Shown here: in pieces, positions 24,895 to 33,999 of the stretch
Numbering within the stretch: the stretch's first letter is position 1
Layout of the letters: each line of letters starts with the position of its first letter
Assembly: GCF_039542305.1 (NCBI RefSeq)
Contig: NZ_BAABHW010000001.1
Span: 496,001-560,000 of the forward strand
Length of the DNA stretch: 64,000 bases
From: Roseibacterium beibuensis
GTDB taxonomy: Bacteria > Pseudomonadota > Alphaproteobacteria > Rhodobacterales > Rhodobacteraceae
Direction of reading: 5' to 3'
The notes under the pieces: model-generated
Told to the model about the DNA's origin: nothing
The model's database searches: none
The model's input: only the letters and a program-made list of their open reading frames with translations
Translations under genes and position numbers: made by a program

Positions 24895-26163
24895 ATGGTC
24901 GACAGCTCTTCACGTTTGATGCGCAAAAGCATGGCCTTCGTTCTGGCCGGGGGGCGGGGAAGCCGCCTCAAGGAATTGACGGACAACCGCGCCAAGCCGG
25001 CGGTCTATTTCGGGGGCAAGGCGCGGATCATCGACTTTGCCCTGTCGAACGCCCTGAATTCCGGCATTCGCAAGATGGCCATTGCCACCCAGTACAAGGC
25101 GCATTCCCTGATACGCCACTGCCAGCGCGGCTGGAGCTTTTTCCGGCCCGAGCGCAACGAGTATCTCGATATTCTACCGGCCAGTCAGCGCGTGGCCGAG
25201 AACCAATGGTATCTGGGCACCGCCGATGCGGTGACGCAGAACATCGACATCGTGGACAGCTACGGGGTGGATTACGTCCTGATCCTTGCGGGTGATCACA
25301 TCTACAAGATGGATTACGAACGGATGATCCGACAGCATGTCGAGACGGGGGCGGATGTGACCGTGGGGTGCCTGACCGTGCCGCGCAAAGAGGCCACGGC
25401 CTTCGGCGTGATGGGGGTGGATGCCAACGACCGGATCACCAGCTTTCTGGAAAAACCGGCCGACCCGCCCGGCACCCCGGATGATCCCGGCGTCGCGCTG
25501 GCCTCGATGGGGATTTACGTCTTCGACTGGAAGTTCCTGCGCGAGCTCTTGATCGCCGATGCCGAGGATCCGAATTCCAGCCATGATTTCGGCGGTGACC
25601 TGATCCCCGACATCGTGAAGAATGGCAAGGCGATGGCCCATCGCTTTTTCGACAGTTGCGTGCGCCACGCCTCCGACGCGCCGGCCTATTGGCGCGATGT
25701 CGGCACGCTCGATGCGTTCTGGAAGGCGAATGTGGACCTGACCGGCTTCACCCCCGATCTGGACCTTTGGGATCATAACTGGCCGATCTGGACCTATTCC
25801 GAGATCGTCCCGCCCGCCAAGTTCATTCATGACGAGGAAAACCGGCGCGGCATCGCTGTCAGTTCCCTTGTGTCGGGCGGCTGCATCATTTCCGGCACCG
25901 AGATCCGGCAATCGCTGCTGTTCACCATGGTCCATACCAACAGCTATTCCAGCCTCGATCAGGCGGTGGTCCTGCCGCACGCCAATATTGCGCGCCATGC
26001 GCGGCTGACCAAGGTGGTGATCGACCGTGGCGTCCAGATCCCCGAGGGGTTGGTCGTGGGCGAGGACCCGGAAGAGGACGCCAAGTGGTTCCGCGTGTCC
26101 GAGGGGGGTGTCACCCTGATCACCAAGCGAATGCTGGAAAAGCGTCAGGCCGCGCTCGGATGA
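24895..26163 (+). CDS. glgC: glucose-1-phosphate adenylyltransferase
   Basis: 422 residues from the ATG at 24895, with Shine-Dalgarno GGGAGG upstream. Makes ADP-glucose, the committed donor for glycogen. N-terminal nucleotidyltransferase signature LAGGRGSRLKELTDNRAKPA, then FGGKARIIDFALSN and a substrate loop with FLEKPADPPG. The C-terminal part is a left-handed beta-helix with allosteric role. Its stop overlaps the glgA start (ATGA), so synthesis of donor and synthase is coupled. Confidence 0.95.
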   Translation: MVDSSSRLMRKSMAFVLAGGRGSRLKELTDNRAKPAVYFGGKARIIDFALSNALNSGIRKMAIATQYKAHSLIRHCQRGWSFFRPERNEYLDILPASQRVAENQWYLGTADAVTQNIDIVDSYGVDYVLILAGDHIYKMDYERMIRQHVETGADVTVGCLTVPRKEATAFGVMGVDANDRITSFLEKPADPPGTPDDPGVALASMGIYVFDWKFLRELLIADAEDPNSSHDFGGDLIPDIVKNGKAMAHRFFDSCVRHASDAPAYWRDVGTLDAFWKANVDLTGFTPDLDLWDHNWPIWTYSEIVPPAKFIHDEENRRGIAVSSLVSGGCIISGTEIRQSLLFTMVHTNSYSSLDQAVVLPHANIARHARLTKVVIDRGVQIPEGLVVGEDPEEDAKWFRVSEGGVTLITKRMLEKRQAALG

Positions 26164-27587
26164 AGGTTCTGTCGGTCGCCTCGGAATGCGTGCCTTTCGT
26201 CAAGACGGGGGGGCTTGCCGACGTGGTGGGCGCGCTGCCGCGCGTCATGGGGCAGGCGGGCGTCGAGATGCGGGTCATGCTGCCCGGCTATCCCGGCGTG
26301 ATGCGGGCCATCGGCAAGGCGAAAACCGTTCTGGAAGAGAGTGACCTCTTCGGCGGCGCGGGCCGTGTGGTTGCCGCCAAGGCGGCGGGTATCGACCTTT
26401 TGGTCCTCGATGCGCCGCATCTGTTCGAGCGGGATGGCTCGCTTTACACGGGGCCGGGCGGAACGGATTGGGCCGACAATCCCGAACGCTTCGCGGCGCT
26501 GTCCTGGATGGCGGCGCGTGTCGCGATGGAAGGGGCGGGCAAATGGCGGCCCGATATCTTGCATGGCCATGACTGGCAGGCGGGTTTCGCGCCCTATTAC
26601 CTGAAGAAACAGGGCAGCGCGCTCCCCACGATCCTGACGATCCACAACATCGCCTTCCACGGCCTTGCGCCGCGGGACAAACTGTCGACGCTCCGGCTCG
26701 ACCCGGCGGATTTCGTGCAGGACGGAGGTTTCGAATTCTGGGGGCAGGTGGATGCTCTGAAGGCGGGCCTGGTCTGGTCCGACAAGATCACAACGGTCTC
26801 GCCGACCTATGCGCGGGAATTGACCCGGCCCGAGTTTGGCGCCGGCCTCCATGGGGTGATCGAGGCCCGGGCGAGCGATCTCGCGGGCATCCTGAACGGG
26901 ATCGACACCGAGGCCTGGGATCCTACGACCGACCCCCTGATCGCCGCACCATTCAAGACCCCGCGCGGCAAGGCCCGGAACAAGGCCGCCCTTCGCTGGG
27001 AATTCGGCTTGCCCGAGGCCGGTGGCCCGCTTTGCGTCGTCGTCTCCCGCCTGACCGAGCAGAAGGGGCTCGACCTGTTGATCGAGGCCTTGCCTGCCCT
27101 TGTCGATCAGGGCGGGCAACTGATCCTGCTTGGCACGGGCGAGGCCAAGCTGGAGGCGGCCTTCCGCAAGGCGGCGCATCATGAGAACGTCGCGGTTCAT
27201 ATTGGCTATGACGAAGGGCTGTCGCACCGCCTGATCGCGGGGGCGGACGCGATCCTTGTCCCCTCGCGCTTCGAACCTTGTGGCCTGACCCAGCTTTATG
27301 CCCTGCGCTACGGGACGATTCCGCTGGTCTCTCTGACCGGGGGGCTGGCAGATACCGTCATCCCGGCCAACCCCGCCGCCCTGGCAAAGGGGGTGGCGAC
27401 GGGCATCCAGATCAACCCGCTCACGTCCCACGCCCTTGCGCTGGGGCTTCTCGACCTTTGTACACTCTACCAGGACAAGGCGACCTGGGCCCGGATGCAG
27501 CGCAACGCGATGGCCCAGCCCGTCGGGTGGGAGGCCTCGGCCGCCGCCTATGCCCGGCTTTATCACGAGGTAGCCACCCCCGCATGA
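26160..27587 (+). CDS. glgA: glycogen synthase (ADP-glucose type)
   Basis: 475 residues from the ATG at 26160 (MKVLSVASECVPFVKTGGLA). GT5 glucosyltransferase. The KTGGLADVVGALP loop binds ADP-glucose, and the C-terminal EPCGLTQLYALRYG motif contains the catalytic Glu of retaining GT-B enzymes. Elongates alpha-1,4-glucan. Overlaps glgC and glgX by 4 bp each. Confidence 0.95.
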   Translation: MKVLSVASECVPFVKTGGLADVVGALPRVMGQAGVEMRVMLPGYPGVMRAIGKAKTVLEESDLFGGAGRVVAAKAAGIDLLVLDAPHLFERDGSLYTGPGGTDWADNPERFAALSWMAARVAMEGAGKWRPDILHGHDWQAGFAPYYLKKQGSALPTILTIHNIAFHGLAPRDKLSTLRLDPADFVQDGGFEFWGQVDALKAGLVWSDKITTVSPTYARELTRPEFGAGLHGVIEARASDLAGILNGIDTEAWDPTTDPLIAAPFKTPRGKARNKAALRWEFGLPEAGGPLCVVVSRLTEQKGLDLLIEALPALVDQGGQLILLGTGEAKLEAAFRKAAHHENVAVHIGYDEGLSHRLIAGADAILVPSRFEPCGLTQLYALRYGTIPLVSLTGGLADTVIPANPAALAKGVATGIQINPLTSHALALGLLDLCTLYQDKATWARMQRNAMAQPVGWEASAAAYARLYHEVATPA

Positions 27588-29677
27588 CCGCACAATTGAC
27601 GATGGCCGAAGGCCGCGCGGCGCCCCTCGGCGCGACATTCGATGGCGAGGGCGTCAACTTCGCCGTGTTCTCGGAACATGCCACGCGCATCACGGTCTGC
27701 CTGTTTTCCGAGGACGGAAAGCACGAGACACACCGCCTGGATCTGCCCGAACGCGACGGCGACGTGTGGCATGGCTATGTCTCCGGCCTGCGTCCGGGGC
27801 AGCTTTACGGCTTGCGCGCCGAGGGTCCTTACGCCCCGCACCAGGGGCACCGGTTCAACTACAACAAGCTGTTGATCGACCCCTATGCCAAGCGTCTCAC
27901 GGGCCACCCGCGCTGGCATGACGCGCTGATGGGATACACGGTGGGCCACAGCCACCAGGACCTGAGCTTCGACAAGCGCGACAGTGCGCCCTACATGCCG
28001 CGCTGCTCGGTCGAGGACCCCAGTTTTTCATGGGGCGGGGATCGTGCCCCGCGCAGGCGCGAGGCCGAAACGATCCTCTACGAGGCGCATGTCAAAGGCT
28101 TCACGCAGCGGTTCCCGGGCGCCGATCACCCCGGCAGTTTTCTTGCGCTCGGGTCGGATGTGGTGCTGGATTACCTGACCGATCTCGGCGTCACGGCGAT
28201 CGAGTTGCTTCCGTCGCAGGCATTTCTGAATGACCGTTTCCTCGTCGAAAAGGGGCTGACGAATTACTGGGGCTACCAGACGCTTGGCTTTTTCGCGCCC
28301 GAGCCCCGCTATCTGACGGACGGCCAGATCGCCGAGTTCCAGTACATGGTCGCCCGGCTCCACGCGGCCGGGATCGAGGTGATCCTCGACGTGGTCTACA
28401 ACCACACCTGCGAGGGGTCCGAGGCCGGTCCGACCCTGTGTTTCCGCGGGCTCGACAACCTCAGCTACTACCGCCTTGCCTCGGACGGGCGCAGCTACAT
28501 CAACGACACGGGCACGGGAAACACGGTGAACGTGGATCACCCGATGGTTTTGCGCATGATCCTCGACAGCCTGCGCTACTGGGTCGAGGTGATGCATGTG
28601 GACGGGTTCCGCTTTGACCTGTGTTCGACGCTGGGGCGCACGGATCACGGCTTTCACCGCGGGGCGGCCTTCTTTGACGCGATCCGGCAGGACCCGGTTC
28701 TGACCGAGGTCAAACTGATCGCCGAGCCATGGGATATCGGGCCGGGTGGCTACCAGCTGGGGGCCTTTCCGCCGCCCTTCATGGAATGGAACGACAAGTT
28801 TCGCGACGGCGTGCGCCGCTATTGGCGCGGCGATGCCGGCATGGTGCCGGAGCTGGCCGACCGCCTGACCGGATCGGCGGTGCAGTTCGACCATTCGGGG
28901 CGGCCCGCCACGGCCTCGGTCAACCTTCTGACGGCGCATGACGGGTTCACGCTGGCCGATGTCGTGTCCTACGTGGAGCGGCACAACGCGGCCAATGGCG
29001 AGGACAACCGCGATGGGCATGGCGAGAATTTCTCGGACAATTTCGGGGTGGAAGGTCCAAGCGACGATCCCGACGTGATCGCGGCGCGGGGGCGGCGGCG
29101 GCGCAACATGATGGCGACGCTGCTTCTGTCCCAAGGCACGCCCATGATCCTCGCCGGCGATGAGGTCGGGCATAGCCAGATTGGCAACAACAACGCCTAC
29201 TGCCAGGATAACGAGATCAGCTGGATCGACTGGGACAACGCCGATGAAGACTTCCGCGCCTTCACCCGTGATTTGATCGCGTTTCGCAAGGCGCACCCGA
29301 TCCTGCGGCAGAAACGCTTCCTGCACAGCCAGGAACGCGCGGTGGACGGGGTCGAGGACCTGTTCTGGTGGCGCGAGGATGGCGCGCCGATGGAGCAGGA
29401 CGACTGGGACGATGACCAACGTCGCGTGCTCTGCGCCGAGTTGCGCATGGCCTCGGGCAGCCCGGCCTATGCCGAGCGTGAAGAAGCCCTGTTCCTCGTC
29501 TTCAATGCCGGGGACGAGGGCGTGCGTGTGACCCTGCCTGATCCGACCGAGGGCTGGTTCTGGTCGCGCAGGATCGACAGCGCCGCCGCGTGGTTCGGCG
29601 CAGAAGAAGTGGGCGATACGGTGGAGGTCGCAGGTCCGTCGGTCACCGTCTGTGTGCTTGAGGCGCGGGATGGCTGA
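27584..29677 (+). CDS. glgX: glycogen debranching enzyme GlgX
   Basis: 697 residues. GH13 isoamylase-type enzyme that hydrolyses alpha-1,6 branches left after phosphorolysis. An N-terminal CBM48-like domain (GVNFAVFSEHATRI) is followed by the GH13 barrel. Regions seen: DVVYNHTCEGSE, nucleophile Asp in VDGFRFDLCSTLGR, acid Glu in LIAEPWDIGPGGYQ, and LTAHDGFTLAD. Overlaps glgA by 4 bp and malQ by 8 bp. Confidence 0.94.
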   Translation: MTAQLTMAEGRAAPLGATFDGEGVNFAVFSEHATRITVCLFSEDGKHETHRLDLPERDGDVWHGYVSGLRPGQLYGLRAEGPYAPHQGHRFNYNKLLIDPYAKRLTGHPRWHDALMGYTVGHSHQDLSFDKRDSAPYMPRCSVEDPSFSWGGDRAPRRREAETILYEAHVKGFTQRFPGADHPGSFLALGSDVVLDYLTDLGVTAIELLPSQAFLNDRFLVEKGLTNYWGYQTLGFFAPEPRYLTDGQIAEFQYMVARLHAAGIEVILDVVYNHTCEGSEAGPTLCFRGLDNLSYYRLASDGRSYINDTGTGNTVNVDHPMVLRMILDSLRYWVEVMHVDGFRFDLCSTLGRTDHGFHRGAAFFDAIRQDPVLTEVKLIAEPWDIGPGGYQLGAFPPPFMEWNDKFRDGVRRYWRGDAGMVPELADRLTGSAVQFDHSGRPATASVNLLTAHDGFTLADVVSYVERHNAANGEDNRDGHGENFSDNFGVEGPSDDPDVIAARGRRRRNMMATLLLSQGTPMILAGDEVGHSQIGNNNAYCQDNEISWIDWDNADEDFRAFTRDLIAFRKAHPILRQKRFLHSQERAVDGVEDLFWWREDGAPMEQDDWDDDQRRVLCAELRMASGSPAYAEREEALFLVFNAGDEGVRVTLPDPTEGWFWSRRIDSAAAWFGAEEVGDTVEVAGPSVTVCVLEARDG

Positions 29678-31586
29678 CGCATTGTCGGCGCTGGCGGTCC
29701 GGGCGGGGATTGTTCCGTCCTATACCGATCAGACGGGGCGGCGGCGTCGGACCGGGCGTGCGACGATGCGGGCCTTGCTGGCCGCGATGGGGCTGCCTGC
29801 CGCGACGGAGGCCGAGGCCGCGGATCGCCTCCATGCGCTCGAGGCAGAGGCGACCGCGGGCCGCCTGCCGGCCTGGGCCGTCGGTGTGCCGGATGAACCG
29901 CTGCGCAACCTGGTCCCCACCGGTGCGGACTGGTCCTTGCAACTGGAAGACGGCGCCGCATGCGAAGGGTGGGGGGATACCCTGCCGGGCCTGCCGCTGG
30001 GGTTGCACGCGCTGCGGGTCGGCCCATCCGTCTGCACGCTGATCGTGGCGCCACGGCGTCTGCCCGAACCGCCGCGCTGCTGGGGGCTGATGGCGCCGCT
30101 TCACGCGATGCGCCCGGCCGAGATCGGCGGCCTGGCCGATTACGAGGACCTGGCCGTCGCGGGCGAAGGTCTGGCGCGGCAAGGGGCGGCGTTTCTGGGT
30201 CTCAACCCGATCCATGCCGGTTTCTTCAACGATCCCGGGGGCTTCAGCCCCTACACGCCGTCCCATCGCCGCCGGCTCAGCGTCTTTCATGTCGCGGAGG
30301 GCCAAACGGCCTCCGCCGGCGGCGCAACCGTCGACTATGCCACGGAGATCCCGAAGCGCCGGGCCGCTTTGCAGAGGGCGTTCGCCGCCTTCCAAGAGGC
30401 CGGGGGCGATCCCGGGTTTTCCGAATTCAGGAAAGCCGAGGGCGCGGCGCTCGACCGCTTCGCCCTGCATCAGGCGCTGTCGGACCAATACGGGGCCTAT
30501 TGGACGGAGTGGCCCGCTGCCTTGCAGGACCCGACCAGCGCCGAGGTGGCGCAGGCACAGGCCGGGTTGCGCGATGCCGTGACCTTCCACGCCTGGCTGC
30601 AATGGCGGGCGCATGAAGGGTTGCAGACGGCCAACAACCGGGCCAAGGCAGCAGGCATGGGCTTGGGCCTCTACCTCGACCTTGCGGTGGGGACCCATCC
30701 GGCTGGCGCCGAGACCTGGGAAGACCGCGAGAGCTTTGCCATCGGCGCCTCTCTCGGGGCGCCGCCCGATGCGTTTGCCGCCGATGGGCAAAGCTGGGGT
30801 CTTGCGCCGTTCAACCCGCATGCGCTGATCGCGAAGGGATTTCGCCCCTTGGCTGAGACGCTTCGCTGCCAGATGGCGTTGTCGGGGGCGGTCCGGATCG
30901 ACCATATCCTCGGCTTCGACCGCGCGTTCTGGGTGCCCGAGGGGGCGGCGGGGGCCTATGTCCAGATGCCGCGCGAGGCGATGCTGGCCGTGGTCCGGCT
31001 GGAGGCCGCCCGGGCAGGCGCGATTGTCGTGGGCGAGGATCTGGGCAACGTGCCAAGGGGGCTGCGCGCCAGGCTGGCAGCCTCCGGCATCCTGAGTTGC
31101 CGCTTGCAACTGTTCGAACGATTGCCGGGCGATGCGCCGGCCTTTCGCCCGCCCGAGACGTTCGGGCGGCGGTCCATCGCCAGTTTCTCGACCCACGATC
31201 TGCCGACGTGGAAAGGCTGGCGGCAAGGGCACGAGGTCACGACACGGCGCGATCTGGGCCATATCATGCCCGGCTTCGCGGAAGAGGAACTCGACCGACG
31301 CAAGGTCGAGGTCGCGGCTTTCGATGCGATGACTGCAAAGGTCGCGCCGGAGGGGACGGATCCGGCCTCGGTCGATGCGATGCACCATGCGCTGGGGGCG
31401 ACGCGCTCGGCCTTGGCGATGGTGCAGGTCGAATGCGCCCTCGACATCGTGCCGCAACCGAACCTGCCGGGGACCACGACCGAATACCCGAACTGGCGTC
31501 AGCGCCTTCCCGTCGGTGCGGCCGACCTAGGGAATGACCCTCGCATCGCCCGCGCCGCGCGGATCATGGCGGCGCATAAACGCTGA
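29670..31586 (+). CDS. malQ: 4-alpha-glucanotransferase (amylomaltase)
   Basis: 638 residues from the ATG at 29670. GH77 enzyme that disproportionates maltodextrins. Signatures: FSPYTPSHRR, VRIDHILGFDRAFWVP with the nucleophile Asp, VGEDLGNVPRGLR with the acid Glu, and STHDLPTWKGW. It recycles the short chains left by GlgX and GlgP. Last gene of the rightward set; it stops only 4 bp from the convergent hydrolase gene. Confidence 0.92.
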   Translation: MADALSALAVRAGIVPSYTDQTGRRRRTGRATMRALLAAMGLPAATEAEAADRLHALEAEATAGRLPAWAVGVPDEPLRNLVPTGADWSLQLEDGAACEGWGDTLPGLPLGLHALRVGPSVCTLIVAPRRLPEPPRCWGLMAPLHAMRPAEIGGLADYEDLAVAGEGLARQGAAFLGLNPIHAGFFNDPGGFSPYTPSHRRRLSVFHVAEGQTASAGGATVDYATEIPKRRAALQRAFAAFQEAGGDPGFSEFRKAEGAALDRFALHQALSDQYGAYWTEWPAALQDPTSAEVAQAQAGLRDAVTFHAWLQWRAHEGLQTANNRAKAAGMGLGLYLDLAVGTHPAGAETWEDRESFAIGASLGAPPDAFAADGQSWGLAPFNPHALIAKGFRPLAETLRCQMALSGAVRIDHILGFDRAFWVPEGAAGAYVQMPREAMLAVVRLEAARAGAIVVGEDLGNVPRGLRARLAASGILSCRLQLFERLPGDAPAFRPPETFGRRSIASFSTHDLPTWKGWRQGHEVTTRRDLGHIMPGFAEEELDRRKVEVAAFDAMTAKVAPEGTDPASVDAMHHALGATRSALAMVQVECALDIVPQPNLPGTTTEYPNWRQRLPVGAADLGNDPRIARAARIMAAHKR

Positions 31587-31590
31587 ACCC

Positions 31591-33960
31591 TCAGCGCGGC
31601 GCGCGGGTATAGACCAGCGCCATCGAGTCCTTCAGGGTGATCGGCCCGCCGGTATAGTCTCCGCCAATCGAAGGCGTGCGGAGGGCAAGACGCCAGCCGG
31701 TGCCCTTGATCCCGGGAACGGCCAAGGTCAGCGGGTCGATCTCATCAGTTGGTTTGCCTTCCATATGCGCGACGGAAAAGACCTGCTCGCCGTCCGGCCC
31801 GTGCCGGAGCGAGGTGAACACTGTCCGACCGCTGACCGGGTGCAGGTAGTCGAAATGATCCTTCGGGCCGTAATTGTCGCGCAGCCATGGCCGCGCGCGG
31901 CGGAAATTGCGCGTGGCAAGGCAGAACGCCGCCTGTTCGCCATCGAGCGAGGGCAGGGAGTTCGACACGTTGCAGTAATCGTGCATGTCGTCCATCCACG
32001 CCCGTGCGATGCGCTTGAGGTTCACAACCGTGAACTCGGGTCCGGCGAGCGGCGGCTCTGCCTTGGATAGAAGCCGCGCGATTTCCTCGAGGTCGTATTC
32101 CGTGACCTCGACCAGCGCGGGCAGGAATTCCATGAAGCGCGCCAATTCCTCGCGCGTCTCGAAGCCCAATTCCTTCAGGCGGCGAAAATTGGCGGGCACG
32201 GAGTAGCTGTATTCATCGACCTGCCATTTCAGGCTGATCGCCTCTTCGGCGACGACCTTGACGCCGTAGCGGTCGTCCTGGTTGCGGATGAAGCCCCAAC
32301 TGGCCCGCGCCATGGCGTTCAGGAAATCCATCGGCACCCCGGGCAGCGCGACATAGGTCAGCACATGGACGGCGGGGTTGTCATAGGCCTTGTCGAGGAT
32401 CTCCATCCGCGTGCGGCCCAGCCGCGTGTTCACGTTCAGCTTGGGGTTCACCTGCGTCCCCCGGCGCAGCGTGTCGTGGTTCGACGTGCCCGAGATCCAG
32501 TTCGCGCCCACGTCCAGCATCTCGCGGATGCGCCAGAATTTCGACAGCCAGAAGGTATAGAGGAACGGGGTGTTATGGGCGAAGGTCAGCGGCCCCCATT
32601 GGAACACGTCATCGTCACGCTGCGCGGTAATGACCGCGCGGTAATCCGAGGACAGTTCCCAATCCTCGTCCGGCCAGGGGCGGCCATCCTCGAAGATGAA
32701 CCACGGGCGATAGCGGGTGCCCGCGACCTCCTGCTCGATATCGGCCATCTCCTGCAGGAAGTCGTCGTCATGGCGCAAGACCTGTGCGGCACTGTCCCAC
32801 CATTTGAAATCCTGCGCGCCGTCGACGCGCACGCCATCGGCGCCGAAATCGACCTTGCGGCGCTGCATGTCCAGCAAGATCGCGCGGACTGTCGGGTTCT
32901 GGTAATCGAGGTTCTGGCCATACATGTTCGGCCCGGCGAAGAAATGGCTGTTCAGCGCATCGAGGCCCTGGTTGTCGGAATGGCCGAAGACCACGTCGAG
33001 AACCAGTTTCTTGGGCTTCGATGGGAAGTTGTGCAGCACCGAAATCAGGTCGATCAACTCATCGGGACGGCCGGATTCAAGAAGGACCGGGTTAACCGTG
33101 GACATGCCCGCGATGACGATGTCGTAGCCCCAGTTCGTCGTGTCCGGGCGAAGCAGAGAGACCTCCACGGCATCGCTATCGCCGTCCTGCTCCTGCCAGA
33201 AATCCGGGCCGGTTTCGTAGACGGTGGTCGGCTCGACGGGCAGAAGCTGAACAGCGTCATAACCAAGGAAAAGCTGATCGGCCGGTTCCAGCGGCAGGTC
33301 GCGGGCGACCCGTTCGGCGAGGCGTTGGTAGTGACGCGTCAGGCTGGCCAGGGTGCCGCCCGCCGTCGCCGTGGGGACGTGAATTTGCAGGATATTGCCC
33401 GGCGGCCCGAACTTGTGCGGGGCGTCGCCGCGCAGCGCCTCGAAATAGGCCGTGTCGCCGCGCCCGGCCTGCATCGCGGCCACGTCATAGAGTTCCGCCG
33501 GGGCCATCGCGCCAAAGGGCAGCGACATGGCCAGCGGGTCGAGGATGCGGTGCCACTGGTCCTCGGCATCCCTCCAGGCCAGCGCGTAGAAGTCGCCGAT
33601 CGTCTCTCGGCTGCCGGCGCGCATACCGGTGACGGCGGTAAAGCAATGTGCTTCCTCGCGGATGACCGGGACCCATGCGCGCTCGAACCGCACGGTCTGA
33701 TGCGCGCGCGTCAGGTCGAGCGGCTCAAGGGGCGACAGGATTTCAAGGAAGATATCGCCCGAGGGCACGCGCTGGTCGAGGAGTTCCGGTGTCCAGAAGC
33801 CGAAGAGCGCACGGTCGCCCTCGACGCGCCCGCCAAGGCGGCGGGCAATCCGGCGTTCGGCCTCGAAACTCGTTTCAGCGGTGGTCAGCGCGTCGCGCGC
33901 GGCATCGGCTTCGGCGCGGGCGGCATCCTCGTCGAATGCAATACGGTCGGTCAGGGGCAT
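31591..33960 (-). CDS. GH13 hydrolase, probable glucosylglycerol hydrolase
   Basis: 789 residues. An alpha-amylase superfamily barrel is evident: nucleophile Asp in FGADGVRVDGAQDFKWWD and third acidic residue in ISGTSNHDT. The order of segments (ILQIHVPTATAGGTLASLTR, FLGYDAVQLLPVEPTTVYE, MTNWGYD-like TTNWGYDIVIAGM, HFFAGPNMYGQNLDYQNPTV) resembles the cyanobacterial glucosylglycerol hydrolase group as I remember it, rather than trehalose or sucrose enzymes. It follows glgB after 39 bp, as a two-gene operon. If the call is right, it degrades the osmolyte glucosylglycerol and links glycogen to salt adaptation. The substrate is inferred. Confidence 0.6.
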   Translation of the reverse strand: MPLTDRIAFDEDAARAEADAARDALTTAETSFEAERRIARRLGGRVEGDRALFGFWTPELLDQRVPSGDIFLEILSPLEPLDLTRAHQTVRFERAWVPVIREEAHCFTAVTGMRAGSRETIGDFYALAWRDAEDQWHRILDPLAMSLPFGAMAPAELYDVAAMQAGRGDTAYFEALRGDAPHKFGPPGNILQIHVPTATAGGTLASLTRHYQRLAERVARDLPLEPADQLFLGYDAVQLLPVEPTTVYETGPDFWQEQDGDSDAVEVSLLRPDTTNWGYDIVIAGMSTVNPVLLESGRPDELIDLISVLHNFPSKPKKLVLDVVFGHSDNQGLDALNSHFFAGPNMYGQNLDYQNPTVRAILLDMQRRKVDFGADGVRVDGAQDFKWWDSAAQVLRHDDDFLQEMADIEQEVAGTRYRPWFIFEDGRPWPDEDWELSSDYRAVITAQRDDDVFQWGPLTFAHNTPFLYTFWLSKFWRIREMLDVGANWISGTSNHDTLRRGTQVNPKLNVNTRLGRTRMEILDKAYDNPAVHVLTYVALPGVPMDFLNAMARASWGFIRNQDDRYGVKVVAEEAISLKWQVDEYSYSVPANFRRLKELGFETREELARFMEFLPALVEVTEYDLEEIARLLSKAEPPLAGPEFTVVNLKRIARAWMDDMHDYCNVSNSLPSLDGEQAAFCLATRNFRRARPWLRDNYGPKDHFDYLHPVSGRTVFTSLRHGPDGEQVFSVAHMEGKPTDEIDPLTLAVPGIKGTGWRLALRTPSIGGDYTGGPITLKDSMALVYTRAPR

Positions 33961-33999
33961 CGCGGCTCCTTTCTCGGAAACAGGTCGGTCAGGCGACGC

